A stretch of DNA of 24,307 nt from CAZJNX01 sp964547415 (GCA_964547415.1 CAZJNX010000055.1:1-24307); one strand, 5' to 3'; shown: positions 15,374-22,747, counted from the stretch's first letter. Numbers and translations: made by a program. Notes: a model not told the origin generated them from the letters alone.

Positions 15374-15393
15374 GGTGCACTCCTGTATGCACC
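15374..15393. promoter_or_regulatory. Inverted repeat GGTGCA-N8-TGCACC, candidate operator
   Basis: Perfect 6-bp arms lie 47 bp upstream of the atypical SDR start and about 20 bp before the -35 of the plus-strand promoter. The right half contains TGTATGCA, which resembles the core of many GntR/FCD operators. A related TGTATG lies in region A (minus strand, 6261-6256). The distance between the arm centres is 14 bp, not an obvious helical repeat. No regulator can be assigned. Confidence 0.4.
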
Positions 15394-15414
15394 CGTATCC
15401 GGTCGCACGCCAGA

Positions 15415-15443
15415 TTGACGCACCCCGGGGGCGCTGGTAGCGT
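15415..15443 (+). promoter_or_regulatory. Promoter candidate TTGACG-N17-TAGCGT for the sugar-transport operon
   Basis: TTGACG (15415-15420) and TAGCGT (15438-15443) with a 17-bp spacer use the same two hexamers as region A at 6267-6296. Transcription would start near 15450, giving a leader of about 150 nt before the ATG at 15604. The 13-mer operator candidate would then lie about 20-30 nt downstream of the start site. Confidence 0.6.
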
Positions 15444-15467
15444 ATCACCACGCGAAATCAGACGCGA

Positions 15468-15480
15468 CATCGTGAGACAA
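15468..15480 (+). promoter_or_regulatory. 13-bp candidate operator CATCGTGAGACAA, copy 2
   Basis: This is identical to 6278-6290. It lies just downstream of the promoter at 15415-15443, where a bound protein would block transcription. The shared flanking TATCA starts 25 bp upstream (15443-15447), overlapping the end of the -10. Confidence 0.5.
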
Positions 15481-15544
15481 GAAGGAGGCGCGGCCGCCCG
15501 GCGCGGACCGAAGCCCCGTACTCCGGGAGGAAGACGAGACCGCC

Positions 15545-15607
15545 ATGCGAGAGCGTGCGCGCGCCCCCGCGCGACCCCGTTCCGACCGCGAAGGCCGCGT
15601 CGGATGA
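15545..15607 (+). CDS. Possible 20-codon leader peptide coupled to the extended SDR
   Basis: ATG 15545 opens a 20-codon frame with 7 Arg codons (MRERARAPARPRS...). Its stop TGA (15605-15607) overlaps the ATG of the next gene in an ATGA arrangement. GGGAGG lies 14 nt upstream, longer than ideal. The main gene at 15604 has only a weak ribosome site of its own, so coupled translation is plausible. A chance ORF cannot be excluded at this length. Confidence 0.3.
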   Translation: MRERARAPARPRSDREGRVG

Positions 15608-16578
15608 CCCTCCTCGTCACCGGCGCCAACGGCCACGTGGGCGCCACCGTGATGCGGCGGGCCGCCGAGGCGGGCATTCCGGCCGTCGGCCTCGTGCGCT
15701 CCCTCGACCGGGTGGACGGGGACCTCGCCCGCGCCTCAGGGGAGCGGGCCACGTGGGTGGCGGCGGAGCTCTCCGACCCGTTCGAGATCGCCGCCGCCCT
15801 CGCCGAGCACCGGGTGGACGGCTGCATCCACTCCGCCGCCGTGCCCAACGACCGGCTCGCCCGGCCCGCGCCGTGGCGCGCGGTCGCCGCCAACGTGACG
15901 GCGACCGCCGCCCTCCTGGAAGTCGCCCGCCGGCAGGGCTGGCGCCGCTTCGTCCACGTGTCGACCGGCTCCGTCTTCCAGACGCTGTCGGACTTCACGC
16001 AGCCCGTGCCGGAGGACCACGTCACCTCCGCCTTCACCGTCTACGGGGCGACCAAGCGCTCCTCGGAACTCGTCACCCGCATGTACCGGCACGACTTCGG
16101 CCTGTCGGCGGCGGTGGTGCGCATCTCGTTCGTGTACGGGCCGCCGCTGGTGCCGCGCTTCCGCGACCTGCCGCGGGGGCCGGTCGTGGCCCTCCTGCGC
16201 GAGGCGGTGCTGGGGGAGGCGATCCGCGAGCCCTCGGGCGGCGACTTCCAGGCGAGCTTCACCCACGTGGAGGACGTCGCCGACGGCCTCCTCGCCGCCT
16301 GGCGGGCCGACGCGCTCCATCACGACGTCTACCACCTCGGCCACGGCCGCAACTGGACGACGTTCGAGGTGGCCGACGCGATCCGCAAGGCCGTGCCCGG
16401 CGCCGTCGTCGAGGTGGGCCCGGGGACGGAGCCCTGGACCACGTACAACACCATGCGCGGCCCCCTGTCGGGCGATCGCCTTCGCGAGGACGCGGGCTTC
16501 GTGCCCCGCCTGCCCCTCGAGGATGGGGTCGCCGCCTTCGCGGACTGGATGCGGGAGAACCGGGAGACGCTGACATGA
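15604..16578 (+). CDS. NAD(P)-dependent epimerase/dehydratase (extended SDR)
   Basis: The protein is 324 aa from ATG 15604. The cofactor motif is TGANGHVG (6-13) and the active site is Tyr147-GAT-Lys151, with Ser120/Thr121 in HVSTGSVF. A sugar-type ending (LEDGVAAFADWMRENRE) is typical of UDP-glucose 4-epimerase-like and uronate/aldose dehydrogenase-like extended SDRs. An upstream in-frame extension exists, but it runs through the promoter and has no ribosome site. It is the first gene of the plus-strand operon, and two sugar permease genes follow directly. It probably acts on the imported sugar or a lactone or keto derivative; this is inferred from context. Not close in sequence to the extended SDR at 3336. 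Confidence 0.9.
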   Translation: MTLLVTGANGHVGATVMRRAAEAGIPAVGLVRSLDRVDGDLARASGERATWVAAELSDPFEIAAALAEHRVDGCIHSAAVPNDRLARPAPWRAVAANVTATAALLEVARRQGWRRFVHVSTGSVFQTLSDFTQPVPEDHVTSAFTVYGATKRSSELVTRMYRHDFGLSAAVVRISFVYGPPLVPRFRDLPRGPVVALLREAVLGEAIREPSGGDFQASFTHVEDVADGLLAAWRADALHHDVYHLGHGRNWTTFEVADAIRKAVPGAVVEVGPGTEPWTTYNTMRGPLSGDRLREDAGFVPRLPLEDGVAAFADWMRENRETLT

Positions 16579-16603
16579 CGGCACGCCCAGAAAGGGCCGC
16601 CCC

Positions 16604-17566
16604 GTGAGCATCGCCGAACAGGGACCGGCGGCCGTCGCCGTCCGCCGCCTGTGGGACGTGCCGGCCGCCTATTACCTGCTCGCCGGCCTCCTCGTCCTGT
16701 TCTCGGCGACGAGCGATGTGTTCCTGTCGGCGGAGAACCTCATCAACATCGGCTTGCAGGCCTCCGTCATCCTCATCATCGCTCTCGGCGTCACCCTCGT
16801 CATCATCACCGAAGGCATCGACCTGTCGCTCGGGCCGATCCTCGGGCTCTCGGGCGTCGTCTTCTCGCTCCTCCTCGTGGGCGGGGCGCCCGCGGTGGTG
16901 GCGATCCTCGCCGCCCTCCTTGCGGCCATGGCGATCGGGGCGGTGAACGGCTACTTCGTCGCCTTCCAGAACCTGCAGCCCTTCATCGTGACGCTCGGCG
17001 GCTTCGGCATCGCCATGAGCATCGCCATGGTGCTGACCGAGGGCAATTCCGTCGTCGGCCTTCCCGAGTGGGTGCGCTTCTTCAACGAGGGCGAGGTCCT
17101 CGGCCTGCCGGTGCCGATCTGGACCACGGCGGCCCTGTTCGCGATCACCTGGGTCGTCCTCCACCACACCCGCTTCGGCCGCTACGTCTACGCCATCGGC
17201 GGCAACCGCCGCGCGCTCGAGCTTTCGGGCACGCGGGTGCGGCTGTGGCACGCCGGCGTCTACGTCTACGCCGCCGCCTTCGCCGCCATCGCCGCCTTCA
17301 TCATGACGGCGCGCACCAACGCCGGGCACCCGACGGTCGGCGTCGGCCTCGAGTTCGACGCGATCGCCGCGGCCGTGCTCGGGGGCACCTCGTTCGCGGG
17401 CGGGCGGGGCGACGTGACCGGGACGCTCGCGGGGGCGCTCGCCGTCGCGACGCTGCGCAACGGGCTCAACCTCCTCGGGGTGGACGCGGAGTGGCAGGCG
17501 GCTGCCGTCGGTTTCGTCATCATCGCCGCGGTCGCCTTCGATTCCATGCGGGGGCGGACGGTATGA
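16604..17566 (+). CDS. Sugar ABC transporter permease, RbsC/FrcC type (first)
   Basis: The protein is 320 aa from a GTG start preceded by AAAGGG. The in-frame-looking ATG at 16575 belongs to another frame and stops at once. It is polytopic. Family motifs are VIITEGIDLSLGPILGLSG after the second helix, the cytoplasmic coupling segment TRFGRYVYAIGGNRRALELSGTRV, and a C-terminal AAAVLGGTSFAGGRGDVTGTLAGAL. These are standard for BPD_transp_2 permeases of ribose, xylose and fructose-type importers. Its stop codon overlaps the ATG of the second permease (ATGA at 17563). Two different permease genes imply a heterodimeric channel, unlike the RbsC homodimer. Confidence 0.93.
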   Translation: MSIAEQGPAAVAVRRLWDVPAAYYLLAGLLVLFSATSDVFLSAENLINIGLQASVILIIALGVTLVIITEGIDLSLGPILGLSGVVFSLLLVGGAPAVVAILAALLAAMAIGAVNGYFVAFQNLQPFIVTLGGFGIAMSIAMVLTEGNSVVGLPEWVRFFNEGEVLGLPVPIWTTAALFAITWVVLHHTRFGRYVYAIGGNRRALELSGTRVRLWHAGVYVYAAAFAAIAAFIMTARTNAGHPTVGVGLEFDAIAAAVLGGTSFAGGRGDVTGTLAGALAVATLRNGLNLLGVDAEWQAAAVGFVIIAAVAFDSMRGRTV

Positions 17567-18549
17567 CCACCATCGGCGTCCCAGCCCCCGCCGGCCGGCG
17601 GCCGATCCTGCCGGGCGACCGGGCGTTCCTCATCGCCTCGCGGCTGACGGCGCTCGTCGTCATCGTCGTCGTCCTGTCGCTCCTCAGCCCCTACTTCCTG
17701 ACGACGAACAACATCACCAACGTCTTCCGCCAGGCGGCTCTCCAGTTCATGATGTCGGCGGGCCTCACCATCGTGGTGCTGACGGGCGGGATCGACCTGT
17801 CGATCGGCGCGGTCCTCGGGCTCGCGGCCTGCCTCGGCGCCTCGCTGATCGCGACCGGCGACGTGGTGCCGGGCATCCTCGCCGCCCTCGCCGCCGGGCT
17901 CGCCTGCGGGCTCGTCAACGGCATCCTCGTCGCCTACGTGCGATTGCCGCCGTTCATCGCCACCTACGGGATGCTGTGGATCGCCTTCGGGCTCGGCTAC
18001 GTGTTCATGCGCGGCAGCGTGATCTACGGCATGCCGCCCGAGTTCCGCGTCTTCGGCGCAGGGTTCGTCGGGCCCGTGCCGGTGCCGATCCTCGTCGCCC
18101 TCGTCCTCCTCGCCGCCCTCGTGGTGCTCCTGCGCTACACACCCCTCGGCCGCTCGTTCTACGCCATCGGCGGCAACGTGAACGCGGCGCGCCTGTCGGG
18201 CATGCCCGTGCGGCGACGGACCATGATGGCCTACGCGATCTCCGGGCTCCTGGCGGGCTTCGCCGGCCTCATCGTGATCGCGCGGACGAACGCGGCGGAC
18301 GCGGGCCTCGGCGAGGAGCTGCTCCTGCCGACCATCGCGGCCGTGGTGCTCGGCGGCACGTCCCTGATGGGCGGGGTTGGGGGCGTCGTGGGAACGGCGA
18401 TCGGCTCCCTCATCCTCGCCCTCATCATCAACGGCATGAACCTCCTCGGCGTCGACACCTACTGGCAGTGGGGCGTCCTCGGCGCCCTCATCATCCTGTC
18501 CGTGCTCGCCGACGAGATCGTGGCCCGGCGCGCCCGCGGGGGCCGCTGA
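17563..18549 (+). CDS. Sugar ABC transporter permease, RbsC/FrcC type (second)
   Basis: The protein is 328 aa, with ATG overlapping the previous stop. It carries the same family motifs as the first permease: VVLTGGIDLSIGAVLGLAA, TPLGRSFYAIGGNVNAARLSGMPV and AAVVLGGTSLMGGVGGVVGTAIG. It ends with a short Arg-rich cytoplasmic tail (VARRARGGR). The two permeases are clearly paralogous but diverged, as in importers with paired permeases. It lies 34 bp before the binding protein gene. Confidence 0.93.
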   Translation: MTTIGVPAPAGRRPILPGDRAFLIASRLTALVVIVVVLSLLSPYFLTTNNITNVFRQAALQFMMSAGLTIVVLTGGIDLSIGAVLGLAACLGASLIATGDVVPGILAALAAGLACGLVNGILVAYVRLPPFIATYGMLWIAFGLGYVFMRGSVIYGMPPEFRVFGAGFVGPVPVPILVALVLLAALVVLLRYTPLGRSFYAIGGNVNAARLSGMPVRRRTMMAYAISGLLAGFAGLIVIARTNAADAGLGEELLLPTIAAVVLGGTSLMGGVGGVVGTAIGSLILALIINGMNLLGVDTYWQWGVLGALIILSVLADEIVARRARGGR

Positions 18550-18583
18550 CCACGCGGACCACAACAAGACCGGAGGAAACGCA

Positions 18584-19576
18584 ATGCATCGACGGACACT
18601 CCTGAAGTCGGTCCTCGCGGGCACGGTGCTCGCGACCGGGCTCGCCGCCACGCCCCTCCCGGCCGCGGCGGAGGGCGAGAACGTCGTCCTCTTCCTGAAG
18701 AACATCACCAACCCCTACTGGCGGGCGGTGCGCATCGGCGGCGAGAAGGCCGCGAAGGAGCACGGCCTCGACCTCGAGATCGCCGCGCCCACCAAGCCCG
18801 ACAACATCGAGGAGCAGACCCGCCTCGTCGAGGACTGGATCGTCAAGAAGCCGGACGCCTTCGTGTTCGTGCCGGTCGATTACAAGGCGATGGTCCCCAC
18901 CGTCCAGAAGGTGAACGAGGCGGGCATCCCGATCATAAACTTCTCCAACAAGATTTCCGACGTCGACCTCGTGACCTACGTCGGTTCGGACGACTTCATC
19001 ATCGGCTACGAGACGGCGAAGCACCTGTTCGACGAGCTGGGCGGGAAGGGCCGTGTCATCTACATCGACGGGGTGCCGGCGGCGATCACCGCCCAGCGGC
19101 GCAAGGCCGGCTTCGAGAAGGCGCTCGAGGAATACCCGGACATCGAGCTCCTCACCTCCCAGCCCGCCAACTACCGGCGCCTCCCCGCCATCCAGGTGAT
19201 GGAGAACCTCATGCAGCGCTTCCCCGCGGTGGATGCGGTGATGGCGGCGAACGACGACATGGCCGTCGGCGTCGTCGAGGCGCTGAAGGCCGCGGGCCGG
19301 GCGGACCAGACGAAGGTCGTCGGCATCGACGTGATCCCCGACGCCGCCGCCCTCATCAAGGCGGGCGACATGTACGCCTCGGCCGACTACTCCGGCCACG
19401 ACCAGGGCTACATCGCCGTCACCGCGGCGGCGAAGCACCTGCGCGGCGAGCCCGTGCCGGAGGAGATCATCCTGCCCGTCACCATCGTGACCCGGGAGAA
19501 CGTGGACCCCTGGCTGCTGACGCCGGAGGAAAAGCCCACTCCCGACTGGGAGAAGGTGACGGGCGGCCAGTCGTAA
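18584..19576 (+). CDS. Periplasmic sugar-binding protein, ribose/galactose type
   Basis: The protein is 330 aa; CGGAGGAAAC lies 7 nt before the ATG. The signal peptide has RRTLLKS followed by a hydrophobic stretch and a likely cleavage near LPAAA-EG (about residue 29); Tat or Sec export are both possible. The mature part shows Peripla_BP_4 features: VVLFLKNITNPYWRAVRIGGEKAA at the start, FVFVPVDYKAMVPTVQKVNEAGIPIINF, VIYIDGVPAAITAQRRKAGF, and DAVMAANDDMAVGVVEAL with KVVGIDVIPDAA. The family binds monosaccharides, polyols and related molecules. It is encoded inside the operon between the permeases and the ATPase. A strong hairpin follows its stop, which should raise its expression over the ATPase. 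Confidence 0.93.
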   Translation: MHRRTLLKSVLAGTVLATGLAATPLPAAAEGENVVLFLKNITNPYWRAVRIGGEKAAKEHGLDLEIAAPTKPDNIEEQTRLVEDWIVKKPDAFVFVPVDYKAMVPTVQKVNEAGIPIINFSNKISDVDLVTYVGSDDFIIGYETAKHLFDELGGKGRVIYIDGVPAAITAQRRKAGFEKALEEYPDIELLTSQPANYRRLPAIQVMENLMQRFPAVDAVMAANDDMAVGVVEALKAAGRADQTKVVGIDVIPDAAALIKAGDMYASADYSGHDQGYIAVTAAAKHLRGEPVPEEIILPVTIVTRENVDPWLLTPEEKPTPDWEKVTGGQS

Positions 19577-19597
19577 GCCCCCGCAAGAGAAGGACGA

Positions 19598-19622
19598 GCC
19601 GCCGCCGGCCCCCGGCGGCGGC
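19598..19622 (+). other. Intra-operon mRNA hairpin after the binding-protein gene
   Basis: GCCGCCGCCGG (19598-19608) and CCGGCGGCGGC (19612-19622) form a perfect 11-bp stem with a CCC loop. It lies 21 nt past the stop of the binding-protein gene and 21 nt before the ATPase start. There is no T-run. A hairpin here commonly protects the upstream message from 3' exonucleases, so that binding protein outnumbers the transporter. Confidence 0.65.
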
Positions 19623-19643
19623 GCACCCATGGGAGGGACGGAC

Positions 19644-20444
19644 ATGGACGCAGCGCCGCTGGTGGAGATGCGGGGGATCGTGAAGCGCTACGGCGGCGTG
19701 ACGGCGGTCGACCGGGCCGACTTCGCGATCTATCCGGGCGAGATCCACGCCCTCGTCGGCGACAACGCGGCCGGCAAGTCCACCCTCATCAAGTGCCTGT
19801 CGGGCGCCGTCCAGCGGGACGGCGGCGACATCCTGATCGACGGCCACAAGGTGGAGATCGCGACCCCGCGGGACGCCAAGCGCCTCGGCATCGAGACCGT
19901 CTACCAGGACCTCGCGCTCGCCGATAACCTCGACGTGGCCGCCAACCTCTTCCTCGGGCGCGAGCTCATGCTGTCCGGCCCGTGGCGCCCGTTCATGGAC
20001 ATCCGCAAGATGGAAGGGGAGGCGCGCGCCCTCCTCGACCGCCTCAAGATCCGCCTGCCCGATATCCGCCAGAAGGTGCGGACAATGTCCGGCGGCCAGC
20101 GCCAGTGCGTGGCGATCGCCCGCAGCGTCTACTTCAACGCCCGCCTCATCATCCTCGACGAGCCGACCGCCGCCCTCGGGGTGAAGGAGACGGAGATGGT
20201 CTTCGGCCTCATCCGCGAGATGCGCGAGCAGGACCACACGGTGGTGATGATCAGCCACAACCTCAACCACGTCTTCGACATGTGCGACCGCATCACCGTC
20301 ATGAAGACCGGCCGCGTCGCCGGCACCCGCAAGGTGGCCGAGACCTCCAAGGAGGAGATCGTCCGCCTCATCATGACGGGCGGCTTCGACCCGGCCGAGC
20401 TTGCCGGCGAGAACGAGACCTTCCGCGCCGCGGCCAGCGCCTGA
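19644..20444 (+). CDS. Sugar ABC transporter ATPase, single-domain FrcA type
   Basis: The protein is 266 aa from ATG 19644, with GGGAGG 7 nt upstream. The ATG at 19629 would place that ribosome site inside the gene and is rejected. Walker A is GDNAAGKST (39-47), with Ala where GDNGAGKST is usual. The signature is MSGGQRQ (148-154), Walker B is LIILDEPTAALG (168-179), and the switch His lies in MISHNL. There is only one ATPase domain, unlike the duplicated RbsA or XylG; this matches FrcA-type systems of rhizobia, where two copies would pair under the heterodimeric permease. The gene is followed after one base by the PRISE-like gene, showing that importer and enzymes are co-transcribed. Confidence 0.93.
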   Translation: MDAAPLVEMRGIVKRYGGVTAVDRADFAIYPGEIHALVGDNAAGKSTLIKCLSGAVQRDGGDILIDGHKVEIATPRDAKRLGIETVYQDLALADNLDVAANLFLGRELMLSGPWRPFMDIRKMEGEARALLDRLKIRLPDIRQKVRTMSGGQRQCVAIARSVYFNARLIILDEPTAALGVKETEMVFGLIREMREQDHTVVMISHNLNHVFDMCDRITVMKTGRVAGTRKVAETSKEEIVRLIMTGGFDPAELAGENETFRAAASA

Positions 20445-20445
20445 G

Positions 20446-21501
20446 ATGGAAGAACCCGTCGCCCTCGTCGTCGGCGCCACGGGCGCCGCCGCGACGCGCC
20501 TCTGCCAGCACCTTGCGAACGACCGCGGCTTCACCGTCCACGGCGTGTGCCGCCGCCCGCCCCCGGACGGCGCCCCCTTCCGGCACGTCGCCGCCGACCT
20601 CATGGACCGGGACGGGACGGCGCGCGCCTTCGCGCCGCTCGGCGAGGTCACCCACGTCTTCTACGCCGCCCGCGCGCCGTTCGCCGAAGGGGGCGTCGAG
20701 GACGTCGAAGGCAACGTCGCGATGCTGCGCAACGTCATCGACGGGATCGAGGCGGCCTCGAAGAGGCTCGAGCACGTCCATCTCGTGGAAGGCGGCAAGT
20801 GGTACGGCGTCCACATCGGCCCCTACAGGACGCCGGCGAAGGAGGACGACCCGCGCCACCTGCCCCCCAACTTCTACTACGACCAGGAGGACCTCGTCGC
20901 CGAGCGCGCGCGGGCGGGCGGCTGGTCGTGGACGGCCTCGCGGCCCAACGTCATCTGCGACTTCGCGCCGGAGCGGGCGCGCAACCTCGTCCCCGTCATC
21001 GGCGCCTACGCGGCGATCTGCCGGGAGACCGGCACGCCCCTCGACTTCCCGGGCACCGAGGCCGCCTTCCGCAGCCTGACGGAGGTGACGGACGCGCGCC
21101 TCTACGCCCGGGCGCTCGCCTTCCTCGCCACCGAGGAGGGCTGCCGGAACCGCGCCTTCAACGTCACCAACGGCGACATCTTCCGCTGGGAGACCGTCTG
21201 GCCCGCCTTCGCCGCCTTCTTCGGCGTTCCGCCCGGCCGGCCCCGCCCGTTCCGCCTCGCCGACTGGATGGCGGACAAGGGGCCGCTCTGGCGGCGGATC
21301 GCGAAGGACCACGGCCTCGCGCAAGCCGACCTGTCCGCCGTCGCCGCCTGGGGCTTCGGCGACTTCGTGTTCGGCCAGGAGCACGACGTCATCTCCGACC
21401 TCGGGCGCCTGCGACGCGCGGGCTTCTGCGACCACACCGACAGCGAAGAGATGTTCATCGACCACTTCCGCTCCTATCGCGAGGCGAGGATCCTGCCATG
21501 A
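20446..21501 (+). CDS. PRISE-like extended SDR (progesterone 5beta-reductase / iridoid synthase family relative)
   Basis: The protein is 351 aa. It carries the hallmark block of the PRISE family: EGGKWYGVHIGP (115-126), then PRHLPPNFYYDQEDLV (136-151). In plant enzymes the equivalent Lys and Tyr catalyse 1,4-reduction of enones; here they would be Lys118 and Tyr144 or Tyr145. The N-terminal nucleotide motif is VVGATGAAA (8-16), with the third Gly of GxxGxxG replaced by Ala. NADPH use is suggested by CRRP after beta-2. Downstream features SRPNVICDFAPE and the long C-terminal substrate domain also fit. Bacterial relatives exist, mostly uncharacterised, often annotated as NAD-dependent epimerases. 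The gene overlaps the next one by ATGA and sits directly behind the sugar ATPase. Family assignment is by recalled motifs; the substrate is unknown. Confidence 0.85.
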   Translation: MEEPVALVVGATGAAATRLCQHLANDRGFTVHGVCRRPPPDGAPFRHVAADLMDRDGTARAFAPLGEVTHVFYAARAPFAEGGVEDVEGNVAMLRNVIDGIEAASKRLEHVHLVEGGKWYGVHIGPYRTPAKEDDPRHLPPNFYYDQEDLVAERARAGGWSWTASRPNVICDFAPERARNLVPVIGAYAAICRETGTPLDFPGTEAAFRSLTEVTDARLYARALAFLATEEGCRNRAFNVTNGDIFRWETVWPAFAAFFGVPPGRPRPFRLADWMADKGPLWRRIAKDHGLAQADLSAVAAWGFGDFVFGQEHDVISDLGRLRRAGFCDHTDSEEMFIDHFRSYREARILP

Positions 21502-22418
21502 GCACGCATCCCGTCCTCGTCACCGGCGCGGCGGGCCTCCTCGGCCGCCACGTCGTCGACGCGCTCCTCGCCCGCGGCCGTCCCGTCGTCGGCCTTGACC
21601 GGCGGCCGGGCGCCCACGACATCCCGTTCCACGTGGGCGACGTGACCGACGCCGCCCTTCTCGCCCGCGCGGCGGACGGGTGCGAGGCGGTGATCCACCT
21701 CGCCGCGATCCCCAACATCTGGTCAGGCGACGCGGAGACGATCGTGCGCGTCAACGTCCTCGGCACCTACCTGCTGCTCGAGGCGGCGGAGGCGGCGGGC
21801 GCGCGGCGGGTCGTCCTGTGCTCGAGCGACTCTGTCGTCGGGTTCACCGTCGCGGAGGGGATGATGCGCCCGCCGCTCTACCTGCCGGTGGACCTTGCAC
21901 ACCCGCTCCGGGCGACCGACCCCTACGGCATCTCCAAGGTGCTGGGCGAGCGGACGGGGGCGAGCTTCGCCGAGCGCGGACGGCTCGAGGTGCTGGCGCT
22001 CCGGCCGGTCTTCGTCGCCTATCCCGAGATGGACGGCGAGATCCGGGCGCGTGCGGCCGATCCGGCCGGCTACGAGGGACCGATGGCGGGGGGGCCGTCG
22101 GCGGCGGGCGGCGGCCCGTGCTGGCACCACGTGGACCCGCGGGACATGGCCGAGGCCTTCGCCCGCGCCCTCGAGATCGACTATGGTGGCTTCGAGGCCT
22201 TCTTCGTGAGCGCGGCGGTGACGCTCCATCCGGAGCCGACGCTGAAGCGCCTCGAGACGGTGCTCGGCGCCCTCCCGGAGGTGCGCGATCCCGCCCTTTA
22301 CGAGGAAAACCCCTTCCACCCCCTCTACGACCTGTCGGCGACGCGCGGACGGCTCGGCTTCAGCCCGGCCCATGACGCCCGCCACGTCCTCGCGGGGGCG
22401 ACGGAGACGAAGGCATGA
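21498..22418 (+). CDS. NAD(P)-dependent oxidoreductase/epimerase (extended SDR)
   Basis: The protein is 306 aa, with ATG overlapping the stop of the PRISE-like gene. It has TGAAGLLG (9-16) with an Asp after beta-2 (VGLDRRP), which favours NAD. IHLAAIPN follows at 66-73, and the active site is Ser109/Ser110 with Tyr143-GIS-Lys147. The length and motifs fit GalE-like and uronate/aldose dehydrogenase-like proteins. The C-terminal part carries a conserved-looking CWHHVDPRDMAEAF and a HPLYDLSATRGRLGF ending typical of sugar-acting extended SDRs. Its stop overlaps the ATG of the ABM-type gene (ATGA at 22415). It probably works on a compound brought in by the co-transcribed transporter. Confidence 0.9.
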   Translation: MSTHPVLVTGAAGLLGRHVVDALLARGRPVVGLDRRPGAHDIPFHVGDVTDAALLARAADGCEAVIHLAAIPNIWSGDAETIVRVNVLGTYLLLEAAEAAGARRVVLCSSDSVVGFTVAEGMMRPPLYLPVDLAHPLRATDPYGISKVLGERTGASFAERGRLEVLALRPVFVAYPEMDGEIRARAADPAGYEGPMAGGPSAAGGGPCWHHVDPRDMAEAFARALEIDYGGFEAFFVSAAVTLHPEPTLKRLETVLGALPEVRDPALYEENPFHPLYDLSATRGRLGFSPAHDARHVLAGATETKA

Positions 22419-22702
22419 TCGTCCACACCGCCCACCTCGTCTGCCGCCCGGACGCGATCGAGGCCTTTCGCGACCGCCTCCTGAAGCACGCCGCCATCTC
22501 GCTGGAGGTGGAAGAGGGCTGCCACCGGTTCGACGTCCACCAGGACAGGGAGGACCCGACCCGCTTCTTGCTGGTGGAGCACTACGCGCACGAGGCGGCG
22601 CTGAAGGCGCACCACGATTCGCCCCACTTCCACGCCTTCCGCGCCGACACGGCCGACTGGGTGACGGGCCGCACCTGGTGGTTCTGGGACCCGCTGGGCT
22701 GA
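22415..22702 (+). CDS. ABM-domain protein (putative quinol monooxygenase / LsrG-like)
   Basis: The protein is 95 aa, the usual length of dimeric ferredoxin-like 'antibiotic biosynthesis monooxygenase' proteins. Signature features are a beta strand MIVHTAHLVCRPD, then FRDRLLKHAAISLEVEEGCHRFDVHQD, then RFLLVEHYAHEAALKAHHDSPHFHAF. Family members include cofactor-free monooxygenases of quinols (YgiN) and isomerases of sugar-derived compounds (LsrG), so a small isomerisation or oxidation role is possible. It is the last gene of the operon, ATGA-coupled to the extended SDR. The Trp-rich C-terminus (DWVTGRTWWFWDPLG) is a noticeable local feature. Confidence 0.88.
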   Translation: MIVHTAHLVCRPDAIEAFRDRLLKHAAISLEVEEGCHRFDVHQDREDPTRFLLVEHYAHEAALKAHHDSPHFHAFRADTADWVTGRTWWFWDPLG

Positions 22703-22747
22703 CCGCGGCGCGATCGCGCGGTGCGGCCGGCCTCAGGAGGCTGCGGG

